From Rhizophagus irregularis (lineage: Eukaryota > Glomeromycota > Glomeromycetes > Glomerales > Glomeraceae), in NCBI RefSeq assembly GCF_026210795.1, contig NC_089433.1, positions 5,047,001 through 5,111,000 on the forward strand: a stretch of 64,000 nucleotides of DNA, written 5' to 3'. Made by a program: the position numbers and the translations under genes. Every line of letters starts with the position of its first letter. Within the stretch, counting starts at the first letter, position 1. The notes under the pieces are model-generated. The model saw only the letters and a program-made list of their open reading frames with translations, ran no database searches and had not been told where the DNA came from. Shown here in pieces: positions 26,191 to 36,784 of the stretch.

Positions 26191-26253
26191 AATTCTCTAA
26201 TTGTGTCATATTATGACAAATTAAAAGAAAGATTTCAGACTTCAAATCTTAAG

Positions 26254-26397
26254 ATGACACAATTTTACTGTCTAAAGTATAAAAAGGAAACTGAGAATGC
26301 TAGTGAAATACAAGATATGACCACAAATGGCCACTATCGTTTACATGGTAATTGTACAGTTTGTGGGATGCATAAGTCTCAAATTAATCTAATATAA
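26254..26397 (+). CDS. Small zinc-ribbon-like protein, 47 aa (DUF5679-like)
   Basis: From ATG at 26254 the frame reads a compact ribbon: FYCLKYKKE, then about 20 residues including TNGHYRLHGNC, then CTVCGMHKSQ, ending at TAA. The pattern resembles DUF5679, a short CxxC...CxxCG family that I recall from eukaryotic mobile elements and viruses. One cysteine of the first pair is a tyrosine here, so metal binding may be lost. The frame is open further upstream (to 26203) but without an ATG. It lies head-to-head with the integrase relic and its last codons fall in the right arm of the inverted repeat. It could be a small gene of a decayed element or chance. Confidence 0.4.
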   Translation: MTQFYCLKYKKETENASEIQDMTTNGHYRLHGNCTVCGMHKSQINLI

Positions 26398-26837
26398 CTT
26401 TATGTCAATGACAATGATAATGTCAATGTCAGTGACAATGTCAATGTCAATGTCAATGTCAATGAAAAAAACTTCTAATGCCAACTTTTCGCAAAAACTC
26501 TTCCTGTGCCACTGAAAATACCTGTTAAATTGAGATATCATTCAATATTTGCATGTTTTCATTTGTTTGCTGATCAATTTCGCTATTATAATATTATTAC
26601 TGTTGCAGCATTTTCGCTATAATTTAAAAAATTTTTAAATAATTTTAACAAAAAACATTTTATTGTTAATTAATAAATTATAGTTTTTCAATTTAATTTT
26701 TAAAATATTAATTTTAAAATAATACATGTATTATGACAATTTCTCTCTATAAAAAAAATAAATTAATAAAATAAATAATAAGTAGAGGTCAGAACCATCC
26801 AAAAAACCTTACTGGGTAGTAAATTTTATATGTATTT

Positions 26838-29127
26838 CACAGGTAAAATGCTGACCAATCGGGTACCTACCCGATTGGTAACTTTTTTTTTGATCGGTCA
26901 CCTGATTTATTCAATAGTTAAAAATTAGTGTACACTTCAATCAGGTATCAATCAGGTTAATACCCGATTGATAACTATCGTTCAGTTTAAATTTACCAAT
27001 TAATTTCTATTGTTTCAATTAGACTATTGATAAACTATTTTTCTTTAACTAAAATTAAACTATTTTATACTATTGAAATTTACACTAACATTTTTTTTCA
27101 AACATTTACTTTTGAAACTTTTAAAAAAATTTTTTTTTAGGAAATTGGTTCCGATTTGGATACCGGAATCCCACAAAAGTTTCAAACATTTTACTTTCGA
27201 AACTTTATTAAACTGAAAAAACCATTTATTTGAAGATATTAATAAACGATTTTTAACATTTTTTTTAACATTTTATTGTAGGAATCGGTTATAACAAATC
27301 CCATAGGTGAGTTTCGAAAAATAATTTTTTGAAACTCACTTTTTTTTTTAATATTCAATTGTAGGGAATCGGTTATAACGAATCCCATAGGTGAGTTTTG
27401 AAAAATAATTTTTTGAAACTCACTTTTTTTTTAATATTTAATTATAGGGAATCAGTTACAACGAATCCCATAGGTGAGTTTCAAAAATAATTTTTTGAAA
27501 CTCACTTTTTTTTAATATTCAATTATAGGAAATTGGTTATAATGAATCCCATAGGTGAGTTTTGAAAAATAATTTTTCGAACCTCATTTTTTTTTATTAT
27601 TCAATTGTAAGGAATCAGTTATAACGAATCCCATAGATGAGTTTCGAAAAATACTTTTTCGAAACTATTAAAAAACGTTTTTAACATTTTTTTTCTAATA
27701 CACTATTATAGGGAATTGGTTAAAACGAATCCCATAGGTGAGTTTCGAAAAAATTTTTTGAAACTCACTTTTTTTTAATATTTAATTATAGGGAATTGGT
27801 TATAACGAATCCCATAGGTGAGTTTTGAAAAATAATTTTTTGAAACTCATTTTTTTTATTATTCAATTGTAGGGAATCGGTTATAATGAATCCCATAGGT
27901 GAGTTTCGAAAAATTTTTTTTCAAAACTATTAAAAAACGTTTTTAACATTTTTTTTCTAATACACTATTATAGGGAATCGGTTACAACGAATCCTATAGG
28001 TGAGTTTCAATTTTTAATATACAATTATAGGGAATCAGTTACAACGAATCCCATAGGTTAGTTTCGAAAAATAATTTTTCAAAACTATTAAAACGTTTTT
28101 TTTTAATATTTAATTATAGGGACGAATCCCATAGGTAAGTTTCGAAAAATAATTTTTTGAAACTATTAAAAAACGTTTTTAACATTTTTTTTCTAATACA
28201 CTATGATTATAGGGAATCGGTTACAACGAATCCCATAGGTGAGTTTTGAAAAATTTTTTAAAACTCTTTTTTTTTAATATACAATTATATATAGGGAATC
28301 GGTTATAATGAATCCCATAGATTAGTTTTGAAAAATAATTTTTCAAAACTATTAAAAAATGTTTTAACATTTTTTTAAAATGTTTTTTTTAACATTCAAT
28401 TATAGGGACGAATCCCATAGGTAAGTTTCAAAAAATATTTTTTCGAAACTATTAAAAAAATGTTTTTAACATTTTTTTTTAAATGTTCTATTATAGGGAA
28501 TCAGTATAATGAATCCCATAAAATCCCATAAATAATAAGTTTCAGAAATTTTTTTTCAAAACTATTAAAAAAATGGTAATAAATGTTTTTTTATTATTTT
28601 ATTATAGGGAATCGGCTCTGATAAATGTATATACCGGAATCCTATAAGTAAGTTTTAACTTTTGAAACTTTTTTTAATGTTTTTTTATTTCTTTTGTAGG
28701 GTATTTGCTCCAACCTGGACACCGGATTCTAGATAAAATTTCAGTATTAGTAGTATTTCTGATTTTGTATTTTTAATAATTAATAAATTTAAATTATTAA
28801 ATGTAATTATTGTAAAATATCAAATAAATTTAAATAAAAATGTATGCAATCGGCAGATTTCTTATTGTTATAAATTTATCAAAAAGTTATCAATCGGTAT
28901 ACTGATATGTCAAATAGTAAATATCCAGTAAATATCCTATTGGTAACTATTAATACCCAATTGTACTCTATTGAATATCCCAATTGGTACCCGAGTATCC
29001 TCCTTTTGCGCCATCTTTTGGCAGCAATCGGGTTTACCGATTGATGAAAATTTTAAAAAAAATAGGGACCAATCAGGTGGAATTCAGTCACCTGATTGGT
29101 CCCCAATTTGACATCGTTTGACTAGTG
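26838..29127. mobile_element. CACTA-like non-autonomous element, 2290 bp, TSD TTT
   Basis: The left end is CACAGGTAAAATGCTGACCA and the right end, reversed, CACTAGTCAAACGATGTC. It is flanked by TTT (26835-26837 and 29128-29130). The uninterrupted site in the left arm near 21243-21262 has a single TTT. Subterminal GACCAATC-type repeats and a 3 bp duplication fit CACTA/CMC elements. There is no coding frame; the middle is a minisatellite (27139-28720). A related copy begins at 63583. Confidence 0.75.
27139..28735 (+). repeat. Minisatellite of about 18 units that mimic tiny exons
   Basis: Units of about 80-105 bp repeat a core GGGAATCGGTTATAACGAAT followed by CCCATAG. In most units the core is preceded by a T-rich tract and ...ATTATAG and followed by GTGAGTTT or GTAAGTTT, which look like intron 3' and 5' splice sites around a cassette of about 26 nt. 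Cores start near 27139, 27281, 27362, 27447, 27526, 27607, 27710, 27789, 27870, 27971, 28027, 28116, 28211, 28294, 28402, 28495, 28606 and 28697. Three of them have a shortened core. Confidence 0.8.
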
Positions 29128-29579
29128 TTTATTTATCTATTCCTAGGAGATTTTGCAGTGAAAATTAACTATTGATTATACTATAATAAACAGATTTGAA
29201 AATTTGAGTAATTCAGAAAAATTTGCATTTTCCAAATTAGGAAAACTTTTAATTTATTCATAATTTTAATATTATTTTACAATTGTAATAGCAGGAGATA
29301 TAATTTGGCCTATTGATCATATACGTAATACGTATTACCAATTTAAATATAGGATTTCCAATTTTAATATTGCAACATGTGATATATTACAGTTATTAAC
29401 AAAGAATTTTTTTATTTTTTCAGCTGATTATTTTTTTTGTCTTTTCATTTACAAAAACCTAATAAAATAGAAGTAAAATTTTATTTTTTTTCCTTAAATA
29501 TAAACACAAACACATTTAAATTAAATAACTCAGAATTTAAATATAAACAAATATTATAGTTTGTTTCACAGGTCAAAAA

Positions 29580-29998
29580 GTGTCAAATCAGTCACCAATC
29601 AGTCACCAATCGGGTGCCTGATTGATGCCTGATTGATGCCTGATTTCCGCCAAAATCTGACACCAATCAGTCACCTATCAGGCTGCCTGATTGTTGACAG
29701 ATAGGTGACAGATTTATGACAGATTGGTAACCGATTGGTAACAGATTGGTAACAGATTGGTGACAGATTGATGACAGATTGGTGACAGATTGGTGACCGA
29801 TTGGTGACAAATGATAGTTAATTTTATGGTCAATCGATGGTCAATTTATAGTCAATCAATGGTAAATTAATGGTCAATTTATAGTTAATTTATGGTTAAT
29901 TTATGGTTAATTTATGGTCAATTTATGGTCAATTTTATGGTCAATTTTATGGTCAATTTATGGTCAATTTATAGGTCAATTTATGGTCAAATAACCAA
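29580..29998 (+). repeat. Subterminal tandem repeats of the 3.9 kb element
   Basis: The first part is about ten copies of an 11-12 bp GATTGGTGACA word; the second (29815-29998) is a ~10 bp TTTATGGTCAA word. Such dense subterminal repeats are typical binding sites for CACTA-type transposases, which is family knowledge. Confidence 0.7.
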
Positions 29999-29999
29999 T

Positions 30000-30800
30000 T
30001 GGTAAAATTTTCTAGTAGTAATCATATAACCAATAATAAAATTTATTACAGCACATAATAATATTTATTAAAATTATAAACTCTACAAATAATAAAATAC
30101 ATAGTGTCTTTATTTATTTATATTAATAAGTAGTGTAAATAAACATAAATAATTAATATTTAAAATAAAAACCATTCATAATCTTTTTTAAAAACAGATG
30201 TTAGTATATAACTGATAAAGTTAGTAATATTTAATAAATAGTAAAGAGTAAATATAAAAAGTTAGTAACCGTAGTAAAGTACAAATAAATAATAAATACA
30301 GTTAGTATTATGAAGAGTTTGATAAAATATATAAAAAAAAAGAAAAATACATGATGATGTTAGTAAAAATAAAGAAATATAACATTACATTAGTAATATT
30401 AAAAAGTGATAAAGTTAATATTATAAAATAAAATATAGTCAGTACAATAAATTTAATGACAAAAATACAATAATTAATATACCTGTAAAATGTAAAGAGA
30501 ATAAGAAAAAAACAAAACAGAAAAGAAAGAGCGTGTATATTTTTTGAAAAATAAACAAACTCGAGTTTGGTAATTTATATGCATGTTAAGATCAGGTCAC
30601 GTGCATAAAGATCAGACCGAATTTTAATTGGTTAATAATAGATAAATATCACATCTCCAGAAAAAATTTCAATTTTTACCATCTCTCACTTTTAAATTTG
30701 TATTAAAATTTACCTTAGACTTTCGGAGACCTAAATTTTTTTAAAATTGTTTAATTTATTTAATGTAAATTTAATAAAAAGTATATTGTTTTTTAATTAA
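30000..30800. other. Interior of the 3.9 kb element, no gene seen
   Basis: AT-rich DNA with words such as TAAAGTTAGTA repeated loosely. No open frame with recognisable content. Confidence 0.5.
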
Positions 30801-30809
30801 TGGTATGAA

Positions 30810-31780
30810 TTCTAAAAAATTCTCTATTAAAAATATCTCATACAAATTCTTAGAAAATTTCAAAAAAAAATTCTCTATTTCCTATACGAATCTTAGAAAA
30901 TCTCAAAAAAAAAAAATTTCCATCAAAAACACCCTAAAAAATTTTACAAAAAAGAAATCTCTATCAATCAAAGATATCCCATATGAACCCTTCCTATACG
31001 AACTCTTAGAAAATCTCTTAAAAAATTTTCTATCAAGGAATCTCATACGAATTCTTCCTATACAAACTCTTAGAAAATCTTTATCAAAATATTCCATATG
31101 AACTCTTCCCATACAAACACGTAGAAATCTCAAAAAAAAAAAACTCTATTTATCAAAAATATCCTATACGAATCTTAGGAAATTTCTCAAAAAAAATTTT
31201 CTATCAGATATCCCATACGAATCCTTCCCATATGAACTCTTAGAAAATCTCAAAAAAATTTTCTATCAGATATCCCATACGAACCCTTCCCATACGAACT
31301 CTTAGAAAATCTCTTAAAAAATTTTCTATCAAAGAATCTCATATGAATTCTTCCTATACAACTCTTAGAAAATCTTTATCAAAATATTCCATATGAACTC
31401 TTCCCATACAAACACGTAGAAATCTCAAAAAAAAAAATCTCTATTTATCAAAAATATCCTATACGAATCTTGGGAAATTTCTCAAAAAATTTTCTATTAG
31501 ATATCCCATATGAACCCTTCCCATACAAACTCTTAGAAAATCTCTTAAAAAATTTTCTATCAAAGAATCTCATACAAATTCTTCCTATACAAACTCTTAG
31601 AAAATCTTTCAAAATATTCCATACGAACTCTTCCCATACAAATGCGTAGAAATCAAAAAAAAAAAAAAAAAAAAAAAAAAATCTCTATTTATCAAAAATA
31701 TCCTATACAAATCTTAGGAAATTTCTGAAAAAAAATTTTCTATCAGATATCTCATACGAACCCTTTCCATAGCAACACTA
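30810..31780 (+). repeat. Composite tandem repeat inside the 3.9 kb element
   Basis: Blocks containing CCCATACGAA, CTTCCTATACAAACTCTTAG, AAAATATTCCATATGAACTC and poly-A recur in variable order, with spacings of about 298 and 226 bp between three copies of the ATATTCCAT block. A (A)n run of about 30 bases is at 31652-31681. Frames at 30805-31133 come from the repeat and are not genes. Confidence 0.7.
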
Positions 31781-32369
31781 CAAAAAAGAAAAAAAATATA
31801 TTTAAAAAAAAAAGAAAAACCTTCTCCCTCGCTCAGCCCTCCCTTACCTCAATTCTCAAAGTCTGGCAATTTTTTTCGTCCATAAAAAAGAATTTTTTTT
31901 TTTCAAATCGGATAATGATCTAGATTACGGATCACATCTCACTCAATTCAGAGTGACACAAATTGCAGGAAAAGAAGTTGATCAGCAATATTGTTAACCA
32001 ATTGCTACCCGATTGCTGACTATTTGACTTATCAATTTACCGATTACGAACAGGTTTTCGGACGAATAATACGATCCGGAAATAATTTTTTTTCTCAATA
32101 TTTACAATTAAAAAATTTGTAAATCGGAATGCTGTTTATCTTTATTAAATGAATGTTTTTTTAAGCCAATCAGTCACTAATTGGCTATTCATTTGGTAGC
32201 CAATTTTCATATTAAAGAATAAATAAAAATCCTAAATTCTTGAAAACTATCAGATATTGCAAACCAATCAGTAACCAATCAGTCACCAATCGGTTATGTC
32301 AGATTGGTAACCGATTGGTGACTGATTGTCAATAGTAAATTTAATATATTTATCAAAACAAACTCAAAA

Positions 32370-33036
32370 TAGAGATGCGATCCAGATGAAATTTTACAAT
32401 CCGTGATATCATAGGATTAAATTTGGATAATCCAGATTAACTTCAAATTTTGGGTATCTCGGCATCCAACGATCGTACAGGGATACACTATAGCTCATTC
32501 GAATCGTTGCATTGAGACGATTCGAATGAGCTATAGTACATCTCTGTACGATCACTGGATGCCGAGTTAATTGGCAAAACGTGAAACATCAGCATTTTTA
32601 TTTTACGATCATGCAAAATTTTACGTTTTGCCGAATATCTCGGCATCTAGTGATCGTACAGAGATGCACAATAGCTCATTCGAATCGTCTAAGTTCAACG
32701 ATTCGAATGAGCTATTGTGCATCCCTGTACGATCGTTAGATGCCGAGATATTCGGCAAACCGTCAAAAATTGGTAGTATCGTAAATAAAAAATGCTGATT
32801 TTTGACGGTTTGCCGAATATCTGTGCATCCAGTGATCGTACAGAGATGCACAATAGCTCATTCAAATCGTCTCATTACGACGATTCGAATGAGCAATTGT
32901 GCATCTCTGTACAATTGTTGGATGCTGTTTCGGATTAAAACGGATATCCTTAATCCATCCGGATGCATCCATTATCCGTTCGGATCGGATGGATAGGCGG
33001 ATGATCTGAATTTTCGGATTTCAGATCGCATCTCTA
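32370..33036. mobile_element. hAT-like MITE, 667 bp, inside the 3.9 kb element
   Basis: The ends are TAGAGATGCGATC and its complement GATCGCATCTCTA, flanked by a perfect 8 bp duplication ACTCAAAA (32362-32369 and 33037-33044). Eight-base duplications are the hAT signature. It interrupts a duplicated segment of the host element (32252-32361 resembles 33114-33235). There is no coding; most of it is three hairpins. Confidence 0.8.
32459..32930. repeat. Three successive ~100 bp hairpins
   Basis: Palindromes centred near 32512, 32692 and 32872 each have arms of about 45-50 bp, reading CGGCATC..CGATCGTACAG..GAGCTATWGTRCATC and back, with a loop of about 10 bp. Linkers between them (TTTGCCGAATAT and complement) are themselves inverted. 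Open frames at 32571-32996 are due to this symmetry. Confidence 0.85.
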
Positions 33037-33800
33037 ACTCAAAAGCTCAGATTAAGCATAACTTGACTTGCTTTATAAAGCTATAATACTAATTTTTTGA
33101 CTTTAATATAAAAATCAGATATTGTAAACCAATCAGTAACCAATCAGTCACCAATCGGTTATGTCAGATTGGTGACCGATTGGTGACTGATTGTCAATAA
33201 TAAACTTAATATATTTATCAAAATAAACTCAAAAGTTCAGATTAAGTATAATTTAACTTGCTTTATAAGACTATAATGCTAATTTTTTAACTTTAATATG
33301 TAAATCAAATATTGTAAACAAATCGGCAATCAATTAGTCACCAATCGGTCATATGACTGATTGGTGACTGATTGACAATCTATGCCTGGTTGGTGACCGA
33401 TAGGTAACAGATTGAAAGAATCGGTCACTAATAGGTAACCAATCAGTCACCAATCAGTCATATGACCGATTGATGACTGATTTTTCATATTTCGACCTGT
33501 GTTTACACATATTTCAAATTATGGTTTGAGCATTTTGGCCAAAGTAAATCTTGCTCTTTAATTGAAAGTAGTTCAGCAAGTTTGAAGCTGTTAAAATATT
33601 AATCTACATGAAAGCACAATTAATATTTTTGGAGTTATTTACATTTTTACATGATAGTACTAAGTTACAATTTTTTTTTATTTTCAGAGCGTATTTTGGG
33701 CAGTTTAGTCAAAGTAAATTGACTTCTTATACTAATTGAAAGTTTTTCAGTGGGTCATAATCTGCTTGGATATTAATTTTTATAAAGGTACAGTTAATAC

Positions 33801-34066
33801 TAGGGATAGCAATGGTTATAATCATAACTGTTTAACCGACTGTTTAACCACATTTAACTGACCATTTGACTGACCATTTAAACATTTGACTGACCATTTT
33901 TAACCGTTTAACTGACCATTTGACTAATTATTTAAGTAAAATGGTATAACCGACCATTTAACCGACCGTTTAACCAATTTTTTAACCGACCATAACCAAC
34001 TGTTTAAATTTCTATAACTGATTATAACTGACTATAACCGACCATAACCGACCGTTGCCATCCCTA
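33801..34066. mobile_element. hAT-like MITE, 266 bp, perfect 8 bp TSD
   Basis: The ends are TAGGGATAGCAATGG and the complement of CCGTTGCCATCCCTA. The 8 bp duplication GTTAATAC is perfect (33793-33800 and 34067-34074). The left arm carries the uninterrupted site (AAGTATTAACTGTACC in the 184 bp units). The interior is built of TTTAACCGACC/TGACCATTT words. It belongs with the element at 41207-41623. Confidence 0.85.
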
Positions 34067-34570
34067 GTTAATACTTGAAGGGTTATTCACATTTTTCACA
34101 ACAGTACTCATTCATGAATTTTATTTTTTCTGTTTTATCACTTCAGAATAATGTATTTTGAACATTTTGGTCAAAGGAAATTGACTTCTTTTATTAATTG
34201 AAAGTTGTTCAGCAGTCAAAATCCAATTTTCATGAAAATGCAGTGGAGTAATTTATATTTTTATGATCATACTATACTGAATTGCAAATAAATTTACATT
34301 CTTTAATGAATTAATGTATTTTTAAAATTTAAATTTTTATTTAATATTACTTAATAAAGCATTATTATTTAAAATTAAATTTAATATTACAATATAAATT
34401 TTTCTTTATTTTTCACCATACAAAAAAAATTGTATATAGATTATAGAATCTACATTTTTATATTGGTAATACACTAACGATCTATGAAATCGGCTGTAAA
34501 AGTCACAAATTGGACAGATGTAGCCAAAAATTGGCTATCCGACTTTTTGCCAATTTTTACTTATTCTGAT

Positions 34571-35250
34571 TAGAGCTCTGAATGGGTCAGGTCAGGTCAG
34601 ATTAATTGATAAACCTAACCTGAAATTTTAGGTCAGGTCAAGTTATATCAGGTTGTCTGTTTGACCTGACCTGACCTGAAACCTGAAAAATTTCAGGACT
34701 ATTTTTATTAAAGTATTGAAAAAAAACAGTACAAAACTTTTTTTTTTTAATATAATATTATGAAAAAAAACGTTTTTGCAACGTTTTTTATTAAAATATT
34801 GAAAAAAAATATTGCAAAACGTTTTTTTTAATATAACATTATGAAAAAAATGTTTTCACAACGTTATTATTGAAATATCAAAAAAAAAACATTACAAAAC
34901 ATTTTTTTAATATAATATTATGAAAAAACGGTTTTGCAACATTTTTCTCGAAATATTGTGATTCAAAATTTTTATATTAAAATCATATAAATAAGTGAAT
35001 CCCAATACTGCAATTCACTTTTTTATATTGATTTTGTATAAAAAAAGTGAGTTGCGGTATTGCGATTCACTTTTTTATATAGATTCTATATAAAAAAGTG
35101 AATCGCAATACTGCAACTCACTTTTATTATATAGTAGAATCAATAGTTTCAGGTCAACAGGTCAATCAGGTCAGGTCAATCTTGATACCTGATTTGAATT
35201 TTTTTAAAAAATCTCATACCTGACCTGAATTTCAGGTCAGGTCAGGTAAG
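34571..35250. mobile_element. Insertion with TCAGG tandem ends, about 680 bp
   Basis: Absent from the left arm near 14760-14790. Both ends carry AGGTCAGGTCAGGT repeats, in opposite senses internally (ACCTGACCTGACC). The interior has three AAAACGTTTTTGCAACG-type units and three CACTTTTTTATAT/ATTGCAGT palindromic words near 34995-35130. I see no coding frame and no certain target duplication. Confidence 0.55.
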
Positions 35251-35326
35251 TACATAAATGATTACATAATTAACATACTTATTCTGATAATAGGCAGTAT
35301 ATATAAAGTAAATTGGGTGTTACGAT

Positions 35327-35522
35327 AACATGTAGTGTATGGATACCTATATATGTAGGGTATGCAAAATTTTACACGCGTTCCATACAGATTTACATTG
35401 TTTATTACCAAATAAGGAAAGGCCTAGACTGTTCTATTCTGTATCACGTATGGTCACGTGATACTTTTATATGTGATGTTTAACCATACCCTACATACAT
35501 AGCCAACCATACACTACATGTT
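35327..35522. mobile_element. MITE of about 196 bp
   Basis: The inverted ends read AACATGTAGTGTATGG on the left and CCATACACTACATGTT on the right, with a second inverted pair (TATGTAGGGTATG / CATACCCTACATA) inside. The corresponding place in the left arm, near 14690, lacks it. I could not define the target duplication. Confidence 0.65.
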
Positions 35523-36355
35523 TACTATGCTCTCAACATTATAAATTAATGAAATACATTAGTATTAAAAAACAGATGCTTAAATATTGGAATGTATTGT
35601 GTCTTTTAATTATATGAAATTTAATTAGATACTTTAAAATGTGAAATATTAAAAAATATGGAGATTTTATTTTTTTATAAGCATACAGTATGAATATACA
35701 GTATAAAAAAAAAGATATATCATTTTATTGTTTCAAAATATAAATGGATTAATGGAGTTTTTTTCTTTATATAAATCATGTTAAAAACACATCACAAAAT
35801 ATCTTTTACAAAATAAATATAATTTCGTCTATATTATGTTTCTATATTTTCATATCAATTTTTATTATTTTTTTTTTGCCACTATTTTATTAATAGAAAA
35901 TTTGAAAACAAATTTTATAGTAATAAAAAAATTATTAAAAACGCTAAATAAATAAAAGAATTACAATGATGGAAAAAAAATTGGCTTTGACTGAAAAAAA
36001 AATAATATTCATTTAAAAAAAATTTGTAATTACAAAAACTGAAAATAACTGGATAGCTGCATCATTCATTCCAAAAGGATGGGAATAGAAAAATTATTAT
36101 TAATACAAACTAAGTTTTTTTGTAAAAAAAGTGATTAAAATTTCATTAACCAGAAAATTATATTAGCAATAAAGAATTGTGTATAATATGACCCGACTGC
36201 CAATCAAATAACATGGACAGATTATGTTACATACAGATGGTGGCCTAAATGATCTGGCCACTTTTCAAAATTAAAAAATTTTTATATGTTTTATAAAATG
36301 AAAATAAAAATTTAACATGTTCATTACACCTTCCTTTATTGAATTTTACAAAAAT

Positions 36356-36463
36356 TTAATAATTAATTCTATTTCCATTCGTGAAAATAACAGCATTGAC
36401 CCTCTGAGGCATACTATCAATTAATTTTTGACAATATTCAGGAGGGAGATCATCCCATGCAAC
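36356..36463 (-). pseudogene. Tc1/mariner transposase C-terminal relic (right arm)
   Basis: This is the inverted counterpart of 13702-13809, reading KLIDSMPQRVNAVI and ending in TAA. It differs from the left copy by a few substitutions, giving one measure of the age of the arms. Confidence 0.7.
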
Positions 36464-36784
36464 CTTGACGTATACTTAACATTATCATCATATCTAATAT
36501 TTTATTAAAATCAATACAAACTATTATATTTATATTTATCTTTATATTATTACCACTTAACATGTTACAGGATTAATTCATTTTGATCATTAAATATAAT
36601 ATTTCTTTAATAAAACTAATAAACTCAAAATAAACCATAAAATTTATTATTTGATAAATATACAAAATACAAATCAACTTTTTAATATAAACCTTATTAT
36701 ATTACTTAAAATATATATAAATAATTACTGAATAATGCAATAATTATATTATAACTCACTAACAATACCAAATTACCCTAGTTT

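Larger units (their letters stand above)
29567..33501. mobile_element. CACTA-like non-autonomous element, 3935 bp, TSD TTT
   Basis: The ends are inverted repeats: CACAGGTCAAAAAGTGTCAA on the left and, reversed, CACAGGTCGAAATATG on the right. The TTT duplication is at 29564-29566 and 33502-33504. The empty site in the left arm is near 16474-16490. Subterminal arrays of GATTGGTGACA and ACCAATCAGTC words occur at 29580-29820 and 33110-33480, as is usual for CACTA-like elements. No transposase frame remains. It hosts a hAT-like MITE at 32370-33036. Confidence 0.8.
13378..36784. mobile_element. Giant inverted-repeat structure, 23.4 kb; possible decayed Maverick/Polinton-like element
   Basis: The outermost sequence AACTAGGGTAATTTGGTATT at about 13378 recurs as reverse complement at about 36784. 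Similarity then continues inward for about 4 kb on each side, as judged by eye, once later insertions are subtracted. The unique centre is about 21769-26376 and carries an F-box copy with two stops, an integrase-chromodomain relic and a small zinc-ribbon ORF. Long terminal inverted repeats together with a retrovirus-like integrase bearing a chromodomain are known hallmarks of Maverick/Polinton elements, but no DNA polymerase B, packaging ATPase or capsid gene is visible, and only a weak candidate 3 bp duplication (TAA) flanks it. A plain inverted segmental duplication remains possible. Confidence 0.6.
26377..36784 (-). repeat. Right arm of the giant inverted repeat
   Basis: The arm consists of 26377-26837, 29128-29566 and 33502-36784, interrupted by two CACTA-like insertions (26838-29127, 29567-33501) and by smaller insertions at 33801-34066, about 34571-35250 and 35327-35522. 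Each break is absent from the left arm. Outside these, the match to the left arm is high, as judged by eye, for example over 35560-36780 against 13378-14620. Confidence 0.8.

Noticed and set aside
29580-29998. Regular short repeats considered as a CRISPR array
   Set aside because: There are no unique spacers of constant length; units are contiguous 10-12 bp words, typical of CACTA-like subterminal repeats in a eukaryote.
30805-31133. Frames of 98 and 76 codons on opposite strands
   Set aside because: They overlap each other in a low-complexity tandem repeat, so neither is credible.
32571-32996. Three short frames with repeated SNELLCIPVRSLDAEIF-like peptide
   Set aside because: They arise from the hairpin array of the MITE; the same peptide appears on both strands.
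13378-36784. Giant inverted repeat as a centromere or mating-type palindrome
   Set aside because: No supporting genes or satellite structure; the insertion pattern and integrase relic fit a mobile or duplicated segment better.
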